Shown here in pieces: positions 50,713-57,789 of a stretch of DNA of 64,000 nucleotides (positions are counted from its first letter, which is position 1; every line of letters begins with the position of its first letter). Origin of the DNA: Sphingobacteriales bacterium. Its GTDB lineage: Bacteria; Bacteroidota; Bacteroidia; Chitinophagales; Chitinophagaceae. The notes beneath the pieces are model-generated. The model had not been told where the DNA came from. It made no database searches and saw nothing but the letters and a program-made list of their open reading frames with translations. Position numbers and translations under genes: made by a program. The stretch covers positions 1-64,000 of the forward strand of contig JACPUV010000044.1 of the NCBI GenBank assembly GCA_016192105.1. Reading direction: 5' to 3'.

Positions 50713-51654
50713 TTATATGGCGTTTTTAATCTGCTCATTTATTACCAATGCTGCAGTTTCTTTAGCGAGTCCAATCTTAGCAATTGTCCCGCTATTGAAT
50801 TTTAAAAAGTCTGTTTCAATTCCGTCACTAAAAATCACCCCATTACTTGGCATTAATGATTCAATTGTCAAACTGTTTTGTCCTTTTAAAATTCCAGCTG
50901 TTATGCCAATTTCTGTCCTTATACTTTGAAAAGGTTCTCTTACGGCAAACAATAAATCATTGCCCTTTAATTTGGGTCGCTTCAACTTTAAGTTTTTCTC
51001 AAACATTCCTGTAACGCCATACGCCATATTAAATATTGAACTTAGCCAACCTGTCGAGCCGGCTTGTGTTGAAACAATAAGCCCGCTTGACGACTGTTCT
51101 TCCGTGTTTTCATTGAATGAAATTCTGTAGCGTGCAGAAATGTGTGATGAAGCTCCGATGAATAAATCGTTAAAGGCTAATAATCTTTGTCCGTCATTCA
51201 GTTTGGCTTCCGCAAATCTCATAACCCGCTGCTGAAAAGAATTAGTAAGCACCTTGTCAACCCCGTAAATAAAATTTGAAGTATCAAATGGGAGCAGGAC
51301 GCCGTCATACCTTTTTTTGTCAGGGTTAACAGCAACAATTGGAACCCCTTTGGAATATTTTGCCGTGTTTGCTACAAGCCCGTCTTGTCCAATTACCACG
51401 ATTAAATTTTTCTCGGTGAAGATGTAATTAGGGACAAAAATTCGCTCAACAATTTTATTCTTTACAACCTTTGATAATTGGGTCTGTAAACTGTGAAGAG
51501 ATTTTTGGAATGTTTCGTGTTCTATGACATAATCTTCAAAATTTCCGCCAAGTCGCTCAATGTAAAATTGTGCTTGTGCTTTTGTATTGAACCGCTCAAT
51601 TAAAGTTTCAAGCCTTGTTTTATTCTTGACAATGATTGCATATTCTATGCTCAT
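50713..51654 (-). CDS. NAD kinase-like protein
   Basis: 313 aa. Resembles the ATP-NAD kinase/diacylglycerol kinase fold: IGQDGLVANTAKY at the place of the usual G-G-D-G-T motif (here GQDG), GVPIVAVNPDKKRYDG, and the conserved SSSGLIVSTQAGSTGWLSS with the T-G-S-T-G-W block. The altered first glycine and loss of the Thr may reduce or change activity. AT-rich compared with the surrounding genes. The start overlaps the stop of the upstream SPFH gene by four bases, so the two are translationally coupled. Confidence 0.75.
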   Translation of the reverse strand: MSIEYAIIVKNKTRLETLIERFNTKAQAQFYIERLGGNFEDYVIEHETFQKSLHSLQTQLSKVVKNKIVERIFVPNYIFTEKNLIVVIGQDGLVANTAKYSKGVPIVAVNPDKKRYDGVLLPFDTSNFIYGVDKVLTNSFQQRVMRFAEAKLNDGQRLLAFNDLFIGASSHISARYRISFNENTEEQSSSGLIVSTQAGSTGWLSSIFNMAYGVTGMFEKNLKLKRPKLKGNDLLFAVREPFQSIRTEIGITAGILKGQNSLTIESLMPSNGVIFSDGIETDFLKFNSGTIAKIGLAKETAALVINEQIKNAI

Positions 51655-52670
51655 TTTTTATTGCTCTTCTCGTTCAATATTGAATCTAAAAGTTCTGGGC
51701 TTATGTTGAGGTTGCCAATTTTATCTGCATTTTCAGCAATTTGCCTAAAGGCTAAGGAAATATTGAATTTTGGATCAGGGTTGTTATTTAAAGCTGTCAA
51801 TGTTTTCCAGTCAATATCCCTGTAAGGCTTTAAGGTTGTTTCAATCACAAAACCCTGCGTTTCAGCTTCTTTTTTATCGTTTGCCGTTTTTTGTTCAATA
51901 AGTTGTTTTCTTTGATTTTCCACAGCAATATCAGCCGCCAATTTCATCTCTCTCAATTTCCTGTCGTTTTCAGCTTTTTGAACTTCTGATTCCATTTTCT
52001 TTTCCGCAATTTGCTTCTGCTTTTCTTCAACGGCGATTTCAGTGTTCAATTCCGATTCTTTGATTTTTCGTTCTTGTTCAACTGCAAAATTCCTGCGCTC
52101 ATAAATTGCCTGGTCTGCTTCTTGTTGGAGTTTCTCCCTTGTTTCTGTTTCCAAAGCCCTTGTCATTTCCGGGGTAGGTTGAATAGCTAAAATGCTTGCA
52201 CCTAAAATTTCTATGCCTAATAAATTAATTGCAGATGAAGATGTTAAACCTTCTGAAATATTCGCCTCGATTTTCTTTGCAGAACGAATAGCTTCTTTTA
52301 ACGATAAACCGTGAATAAAAGATGAAGTTGCAGTTTGCGCTTCATTTACAATTCTTTGATTGAGTTTTTCAATGTCACTCTTTTTGTATTGCCCGCCGTC
52401 GTTAACTGTAAAATCTAAATTGTCAGCAAGCGTTTTCGGGTTTCCCACTTTGTAACTTATTTGTCCTTGTATTGAAACCGTCTGATAATCATTTGTTGTC
52501 TCACTGAAAATAAACGGCAAGTCATTACTGCCCATCGGAATCGCTACAATTGAACTGTTTGGCGTAAAGTAGAAAAATGAAAGGCCGCGTCCCTCTCGTT
52601 TTATGCTTCCATTTTTGTAATGAAGAACATAAGTCATGGAGTCAAATTTGATGTGCTGAATTCCGAACAT
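51651..52670 (-). CDS. SPFH/Band 7-domain protein
   Basis: 339 aa from ATG 52670 (ATG 52637 is also possible and avoids overlapping the upstream gene). Residues about 20-180 resemble the SPFH/prohibitin domain, with SIQGQISYKVGNPKTL and VNEAQTATSSFIHGLSLKEAI. Residues 185-290 form a long charged coiled coil rich in Glu, Lys and Gln (EQERKIKESELNTEIAVEE and similar), as in flotillin-like proteins. No clear N-terminal membrane helix is present, so membrane binding would be indirect. AT-rich like its partner gene; looks horizontally acquired. Confidence 0.78.
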   Translation of the reverse strand: MFGIQHIKFDSMTYVLHYKNGSIKREGRGLSFFYFTPNSSIVAIPMGSNDLPFIFSETTNDYQTVSIQGQISYKVGNPKTLADNLDFTVNDGGQYKKSDIEKLNQRIVNEAQTATSSFIHGLSLKEAIRSAKKIEANISEGLTSSSAINLLGIEILGASILAIQPTPEMTRALETETREKLQQEADQAIYERRNFAVEQERKIKESELNTEIAVEEKQKQIAEKKMESEVQKAENDRKLREMKLAADIAVENQRKQLIEQKTANDKKEAETQGFVIETTLKPYRDIDWKTLTALNNNPDPKFNISLAFRQIAENADKIGNLNISPELLDSILNEKSNKK

Positions 52671-53826
52671 TTTTTTGAGTGGTTTTGGTTTTCAATATTA
52701 CGAAGGGGCTGTCATAAAAGCCACAGAGCACGCTAATATATTTTTCAACCGTTCTGCCAATGCGAAGCAGCTGTTTTGTAGTAGATCGTAATAACTTACT
52801 GGCCACCCTATTTACTTTTTTGATCCGGAGTTTTTTCCATTTCGAAATATCCGCCTCAAAACCTGTCTTAAACAGCCGGCCCGACAAGTCCCTGATTACG
52901 CAAAAATTGGCTATTGAATGACCATTATTGCTTTTGGCATTGGCGTTATTGATGAAGGAGGAAAGGAGCTTGAAAAGCGTTTCTTTTGCCATACTTAATT
53001 CGGTAAGCTTGGCCCGGTATTCCAGGTCCGCACTTGACAGCTTGGCGAATAATTTATAATCGGCAAAATGCCTGCTTTCGTGGGCGAGATAACTTATAAG
53101 AAAGGCTTCGCTGCTTAAATCATACCCTTTTTTTACACAGTAAAGTGCCGTGTCCGTAGCCCAGCCACCCGGGTAGTACTTATCCAGGGTGGCATATTCC
53201 TCCCAGCCCAGTGTGACGAATTTGTCCATCAGCATCACCCGGGAACTTATTTTTTCCCTGTTTAAGGTAAAGGAATAAGTCGTATCCTTTTCCGATCCCC
53301 AGACCAGCAGGTCGTAGAGCCTGCCTGTTTTACCCAAACCGGTTGTATGCAAACCAAGTGAGCTGATATACCGGCCCAGGTAGCGGTCCAGGGAATCATT
53401 GTTAAAAAACAGTTGTTTCCCCGGGGAATAGGTTGTTTGCAGGAAGCCAAATAAGTTATTGAGTAAAGCGGTATCATAGTTACCGGAATTGTCCAGCAAC
53501 GACTTTCTCCAGTACGACTGAAAGATGCCCAGCAGGCCATCTATGGGAGATCTTCTACTGCCTATGTAGTCACTATGATCAGTTGCCCCTTTAAACCGGC
53601 TTTCAAACCGGGTCTTGAAAATGGAATCCTGCCGGCTCAGTTTATAGCCCCCTTCGCCGAGGACCCTTAATGCGGACATTACATCTCCGTCCAGGCAGTA
53701 TCTATATACCTTAGTATAGTCGGGTTTCGCCGCTGCCTGACTTTCAGCCTGCGCCATTCCTGTTTTGCTGAATAAGGAGGTTAACAGCAATAAAACTGCG
53801 CAGCCGCTTTTGTAGCTCTTTTTCAT
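52642..53826 (-). CDS. exported HExxH-containing hypothetical protein
   Basis: 394 aa from ATG 53826, where a signal peptide begins (MKKSYKSGCAVLLLLTSLF, cleavage near GMAQA). The longer in-frame extension upstream overlaps the DUF1624 gene and is not used. The motif AHESRHFADY (H-E-S-R-H) is a zincin-type metal site, so a metallopeptidase is possible, but no family was recognised. The C-terminus is basic. Its last 29 bases overlap the SPFH start codon at 52670, where composition changes, so the end may have been altered by insertion of the AT-rich pair. Confidence 0.65.
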   Translation of the reverse strand: MKKSYKSGCAVLLLLTSLFSKTGMAQAESQAAAKPDYTKVYRYCLDGDVMSALRVLGEGGYKLSRQDSIFKTRFESRFKGATDHSDYIGSRRSPIDGLLGIFQSYWRKSLLDNSGNYDTALLNNLFGFLQTTYSPGKQLFFNNDSLDRYLGRYISSLGLHTTGLGKTGRLYDLLVWGSEKDTTYSFTLNREKISSRVMLMDKFVTLGWEEYATLDKYYPGGWATDTALYCVKKGYDLSSEAFLISYLAHESRHFADYKLFAKLSSADLEYRAKLTELSMAKETLFKLLSSFINNANAKSNNGHSIANFCVIRDLSGRLFKTGFEADISKWKKLRIKKVNRVASKLLRSTTKQLLRIGRTVEKYISVLCGFYDSPFVILKTKTTQKNVRNSAHQI

Positions 53827-53869
53827 GCTGACTGATTTGTATTTGAAAAAGGTTATGTCAATGACCCGC

Positions 53870-55030
53870 TTATAAATACCGCAGCCACTTTTTTTCAGGA
53901 TGGGTTTGTTTATACTTTCCATACCACCGGCAGAGCGGGTAAAGCAGACCGACCACCCCGATCCAGGCCAGGTAAACACCCGGCAGGGAAAGCCCGCTTA
54001 TTCCGGCAGGTCTGCCAAAATTGAAGCCAAACACGAAATCAGCCACCCCATACCCCTGCCAAAACAGGACCAGGAACATCAGTATATGTATCAGAAAGAA
54101 ATGAAGCAGGAAATAGAAAAGAGGCACTTTGCCATATACGATTGCAATCCCGGTAAATTTATTTTGCAGTCCTTCTGTCGCAGAAAGGATCAGGAACATG
54201 ATTCCCAGGAACAGGAGACAATATACAAGGGAGGGTGGATACTTGGTGATATCCAAAAAAGAAAGAAACGTGTAGAAGTTGTTTTTCTGCGTGCTCCAGG
54301 GAGCGGCGTCGCCATAAATATTTACGAATCGTACCAGGACAGACAACAGGATAGCCAGCAACCCGATTTTGAAAAACGCTTTTTTCCGCACACTACGCTC
54401 CAGTTCAAATAATTTCCCGCTTGCAAAGCCCAGCAGCATAACTGCCAGCCAGGGTATGGGCGGATACCCCATCACAAATGTTTTGCCTCCCCCGAGCGGA
54501 ATGGCCCCGGGGCCAAAGAAAGGCATTAATACCTTTTTAAAAGTGGAGGTTTCGGCCAGGGGAATAAGAGGGGCGAGGTTATGCAGGAAAACAATCAGCA
54601 GCCCGGTAATAGCGATGGCTTTGTAAGAAAATTTTAAAACAAAGCCTAAAATAATATACCCGAAACCAATGGCCGATACCACATTGAAAAGAAAAACATT
54701 GAAATGGATATCAAACCAGAGTGCAAAATTGATAACCGTTAAATCCAGCAGGATCAGCCAGGCACCCCTTGTCCATAAGAATTGCCTGCTGGCGCCTGCA
54801 TCATTGCTCCGGGTAAAGGAAAGAAAGGCGGATGTACCGGAAAGGAACACGAAAACCGGGGCGCACAAATAAGTGACCCACCTTGTAAAAAATAACAACG
54901 GGCTGGTTGTCGCCAGGTCGGTGGGTGACTGGGTGATGGATGTGGTATGTATTAAATCCCTTACATGGTCGAGCGCCATTATTATCATTACGATACCCCT
55001 GGTACTGTCAATGCTGGGAATTCGCTTCAT
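53870..55030 (-). CDS. DUF1624/heparan-alpha-glucosaminide N-acetyltransferase-like membrane protein
   Basis: 386 aa, about ten membrane helices. Opens with IPSIDSTRGIVMIIMALDHVRDLI, the family's start with the conserved Asp-His pair in the first helix, then RWVTYLCAPVFVFLSGTSAFL, typical of acyltransferase-type DUF1624 proteins. These are thought to transfer acyl groups to sugars across the membrane. Substrate unknown. Starts ATG 55030 and precedes the HExxH gene by 44 bases. Confidence 0.8.
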   Translation of the reverse strand: MKRIPSIDSTRGIVMIIMALDHVRDLIHTTSITQSPTDLATTSPLLFFTRWVTYLCAPVFVFLSGTSAFLSFTRSNDAGASRQFLWTRGAWLILLDLTVINFALWFDIHFNVFLFNVVSAIGFGYIILGFVLKFSYKAIAITGLLIVFLHNLAPLIPLAETSTFKKVLMPFFGPGAIPLGGGKTFVMGYPPIPWLAVMLLGFASGKLFELERSVRKKAFFKIGLLAILLSVLVRFVNIYGDAAPWSTQKNNFYTFLSFLDITKYPPSLVYCLLFLGIMFLILSATEGLQNKFTGIAIVYGKVPLFYFLLHFFLIHILMFLVLFWQGYGVADFVFGFNFGRPAGISGLSLPGVYLAWIGVVGLLYPLCRWYGKYKQTHPEKKWLRYL

Positions 55031-55527
55031 ACAGTATTTTATTATTGAGCCGGCCCGCGCCAGATTTCCTCTATGACGTAAGCCGGGGAAAATGAAAATT
55101 TACAACCGGGTTCTGCAAGCGTAACGGGGAAATTTTATTCCTGCACCTGATTTTTCAGGAACGGAAATAAAAATAGTGCAGTTCTTTCCCGGGCGTACCA
55201 TTATTCTATGAAGGGCCCGGTTAAGCGGAAAAAGCCTGCCCTGCCGCTTATGAAAGGCATACATACAGATAATGCTGTTATTGATCATCCGGAAAACCCC
55301 ATTGGTGATTTCCGGCCGGGGCCTCGGGGCTGGGTTGCTGAAATGAATAATAGGACCAGCAGCGAAAATGACCGGGCTGCGCAAACCCGTAAAGCGTTTT
55401 TTGAATTTCCGGGAACAGATGAACGGGAACTGCACAGCTCATCTTGTTTCACCGGGCGGATTGACCAAAAAAAAATTTGCGCAGTTAAATGATTGCATGT
55501 ATTTTGCAGTCAAATAGCTGCATTATT
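55031..55527. other. gene-free stretch ending in an ArsR operator
   Basis: No convincing gene. A plus-strand open frame at 55208-55492 has no good start context and low-complexity composition. The last 50 bases hold two operator-like repeats. Confidence 0.5.
55481..55523 (+). promoter_or_regulatory. tandem operator upstream of the ArsR-type regulator
   Basis: Two copies of an 18-base element, GCAGTTAAATGATTGCAT (55481-55498) and GCAGTCAAATAGCTGCAT (55506-55523). Each has dyad symmetry (TGCA...TGCA type), and the copies start 25 bases apart. The second ends four bases before the regulator's ATG at 55528, so autoregulation is likely. Confidence 0.6.
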
Positions 55528-55851
55528 ATGAATTTACGCAGGGATGTATTTCAGGCAATCGCTGATCCGACCCGCAGGGCCATACTGGGACTGCTGGCCC
55601 TGGGGACTTATACGCCCAATGCAATTGCTGAAAATTTTGACACAACGAGACAAACTATTTCCAAACATTTACAAATTCTCACGGAGTGCAGGCTCGTTAC
55701 CGCTAAGCAGAAAGGAAGAGAAGTGCACTACTCTTTTAACCCGAAAAGGATGAAAGAAGTATTTGACTGGGCAGAGCAGTTCCGGGAATTATGGGAAGGG
55801 CGTTTTGACCGGATGGAAAAAATAATCAGGGGAAAATCCGGCGCCTTATGA
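55528..55851 (+). CDS. ArsR-family winged-helix regulator
   Basis: 107 aa from ATG 55528. Compact ArsR/SmtB-type winged helix: FQAIADPTRRAILGLLALG at the N-terminus, recognition helix TTRQTISKHLQIL, then the wing TAKQKGREVHYSFN. No metal-binding cysteine pair, so probably not a metal sensor. Relatives commonly precede SRPBCC/AHSA1 genes, as here. The stop codon overlaps the next gene by four bases. Two operator-like repeats precede it. Confidence 0.93.
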   Translation: MNLRRDVFQAIADPTRRAILGLLALGTYTPNAIAENFDTTRQTISKHLQILTECRLVTAKQKGREVHYSFNPKRMKEVFDWAEQFRELWEGRFDRMEKIIRGKSGAL

Positions 55852-56225
55852 AGAATTTAATAAGATCAGCGGCGGCGATTTTGGCCGGCCTTCTGACCGG
55901 GGCCGTACTTTCCGTATTAACAGACACCCTGTTGGAGAAGACCGGTTTCGCGATTGCAAGACCTTTCCGGGAAAATCCTGACCGGGTGATACTTTTCATG
56001 GTATTCTACCGGGCCTTATACGGGATAGCCGGCACTTTTGTCACAGCCCGTTTAGCGCCGGCTGCGCCACTCAAGCACGCGCTGGTACTGGGGACGATCG
56101 GAATAATTGTCGGAATAGTCGGGACGGTGGTGCAGTGGCATATTCCGCCTCACTGGTACCCGCTATCACTGATCATGCTGACACCCCTTACTACATTCCT
56201 CGGATATAAGCTTTCGAAACTTTAA
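55848..56225 (+). CDS. small membrane protein of the ArsR operon
   Basis: 125 aa with four predicted membrane helices (LAGLLTGAVLSVLTDTLL, FMVFYRALYGIAGTFV, ALVLGTIGIIVGIVGTVV and a C-terminal one). No family recognised. Overlaps the ArsR gene by four bases (ATGA) and precedes the VOC gene by 12 bases, so it is part of the operon. Confidence 0.7.
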   Translation: MKNLIRSAAAILAGLLTGAVLSVLTDTLLEKTGFAIARPFRENPDRVILFMVFYRALYGIAGTFVTARLAPAAPLKHALVLGTIGIIVGIVGTVVQWHIPPHWYPLSLIMLTPLTTFLGYKLSKL

Positions 56226-56237
56226 AACATCTATAGT

Positions 56238-56666
56238 ATGGCAAAACAAATTTACCCCTGCCTTTGGTTTGAAAAGGAGGCAAAGCCTGCAGCAGAATAT
56301 TATTGCGGCATTTTTCCCAATTCCCGTATCATAAATGAATCCGGACTCGTGGTGAATTTTGAACTGAACGGGAGGCATATAATGGCACTCAATGACAGGC
56401 GCCCCCCGCATGCCTTCAGCGAAGCCTTTTCATTTGTAATACCCTGTGAGGATCAGGCGGAAATTGATTATTACTGGGCCTCTTTAACGGCAAACGGAGG
56501 CCGGGAAAATTGCTGTGGATGGTGTGCCGATAAATTCGGGATTTCGTGGCAGGTCATTCCCGCAATGCTGGGAGAACTGTTATCACAGCCCGGAAAGGGA
56601 AGCAAAATAATTGAAGCCTTTTTGAAAATGAAGAAAATCGACATTCAACAACTAAAAAGCCTCTAA
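56238..56666 (+). CDS. VOC/PhnB-like protein
   Basis: 142 aa, one glyoxalase/VOC-type unit of the PhnB/3-demethylubiquinone methyltransferase-like family: IYPCLWFEKEAKPAAEYYCGIFPNS, HIMALNDRRP and CCGWCADKFGISWQVIP. Members often bind small organic ligands, and catalytic function is uncertain. Two bases before the SRPBCC gene. Confidence 0.88.
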   Translation: MAKQIYPCLWFEKEAKPAAEYYCGIFPNSRIINESGLVVNFELNGRHIMALNDRRPPHAFSEAFSFVIPCEDQAEIDYYWASLTANGGRENCCGWCADKFGISWQVIPAMLGELLSQPGKGSKIIEAFLKMKKIDIQQLKSL

Positions 56667-56668
56667 CC

Positions 56669-57142
56669 ATGGCAGCATCCGTTATTGTCAAACGTGTATT
56701 CAATTGTTCCGCGGAACTCGCGTGGAAGCTTTGGTCGGAACCTGACTATGTGAAGCAATGGTGGGGTCCGGATCAATTTACCTGCCCGCTTGCGGATATA
56801 CATTTTGAAGTGGGGAAAAATTCGCTGGTAGCCATGGAGGCTCCCGGGGAGCTGGGCGGCAGGGTATCTTATAACCTGTGGACTTACACTAAAATTGAGC
56901 CGTATAAGAGAATTGAATACCTCCAGAATATGGCTGATGCGGAAGGTAACAAAAGAAAACCAGTGGAAGTCGGTATGCCGCCTGATTTCCCGGAAGACAT
57001 TCTCACGGTAGTGACATTTACCACGTTGGGGGAAAATCAAACGGAAGTCGTGGTAACAGAATTTGCTGATTTTGGGCAAATAAGCCATTTTGCAAAAATC
57101 GGGCTTGAGCAAAGTTTGAATAAGGCCCTCCGCCTTTTTTGA
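56669..57142 (+). CDS. SRPBCC/AHSA1-type protein
   Basis: 157 aa. Activator of Hsp90 ATPase-like START-fold protein: VFNCSAELAWKLWSEPDYVKQWWGPDQFTC with the typical W-x-x-x-x-W-W-G pattern, then the hydrophobic-cavity strands and FAKIGLEQSLNKALRL at the C-terminus. Likely binds a hydrophobic ligand. Last gene of the ArsR operon, the usual pairing for this family. Confidence 0.9.
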   Translation: MAASVIVKRVFNCSAELAWKLWSEPDYVKQWWGPDQFTCPLADIHFEVGKNSLVAMEAPGELGGRVSYNLWTYTKIEPYKRIEYLQNMADAEGNKRKPVEVGMPPDFPEDILTVVTFTTLGENQTEVVVTEFADFGQISHFAKIGLEQSLNKALRLF

Positions 57143-57789
57143 TCAGAAGAGCTTTGTTCGGCTGGGGTAGCCGGCAGGGGATGTTTATACCCGCGCCGGC
57201 ACCATCCTGTAACTTCGGCAGCGCGTGGCAGGCCCGGGTGGCCGTAATGATCGTACAGTCCAGGTTATTTAAACCTGGTCAGGCTCAGGGTTCTCATCCA
57301 CTATCGCTTACTGTCAAACTTTTTCAGTATAAGACACTGTAAAGTTTTTCAGGACAAGACAGCTGACAAGGAGCCAGTTTGTTCGATACTGATTCGATAC
57401 CTGTTCGACCTTTCTTCGCAAATTACTGAAGCAGCCTCGAACAATCCTCGAACAAGTCTCGAAGAAATCTAAAATAAGGCAACTCAAAAATTTGGTAAAC
57501 AGGTTGTTATGACGTATTTGTTCCGAAAATTTGCCCCTGTCAAAACAGTCATTTTTATACTTTTTTGTACGAATGCTGTCCTTTTCTACACTGGCTAAAT
57601 TGATATTACCGTATTACTATCGGGTAAGCCGGATCATTCGTAGTAAACCAGTCAGACATAGTAAAATGGTGCAAGTTACGTAGCAGGTTTTCTGCCTGGA
57701 GTTCAAAAAAATATCATTCGCTGATGAGTACAATAAATCCAACTGACACAGTTTATGTAATACTACCCATACCCCTGTATCCAACGATC
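57143..57789. other. 647-base gap holding an 11-bp inverted repeat array
   Basis: No gene recognised in either direction. Apart from the array at 57382-57463 the stretch is AT-rich, with no clear promoter for the convergent penicillin acylase gene, which ends at its far side. Confidence 0.5.
57382..57463. repeat. inverted array of 11-bp units (TTCGAnnnnnn)
   Basis: Four plus-strand units of 11 bases begin at 57382, 57393, 57404 and 57415 (TTCGATACTGA, TTCGATACCTG, TTCGACCTTTC, TTCGCAAATTA). After a five-base gap, three minus-strand units occupy 57431-57463 (TTCGAGGCTGC, TTCGAGGATTG, TTCGAGACTTG). The period is one helical turn and the two sides face each other, so this may be a protein-binding cluster or a hairpin. 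Confidence 0.7.

Noticed and set aside
55208..55492. A 94-codon plus-strand open frame
   Set aside because: No start context, low-complexity composition, no family; it ends at the operator repeats of the ArsR gene.
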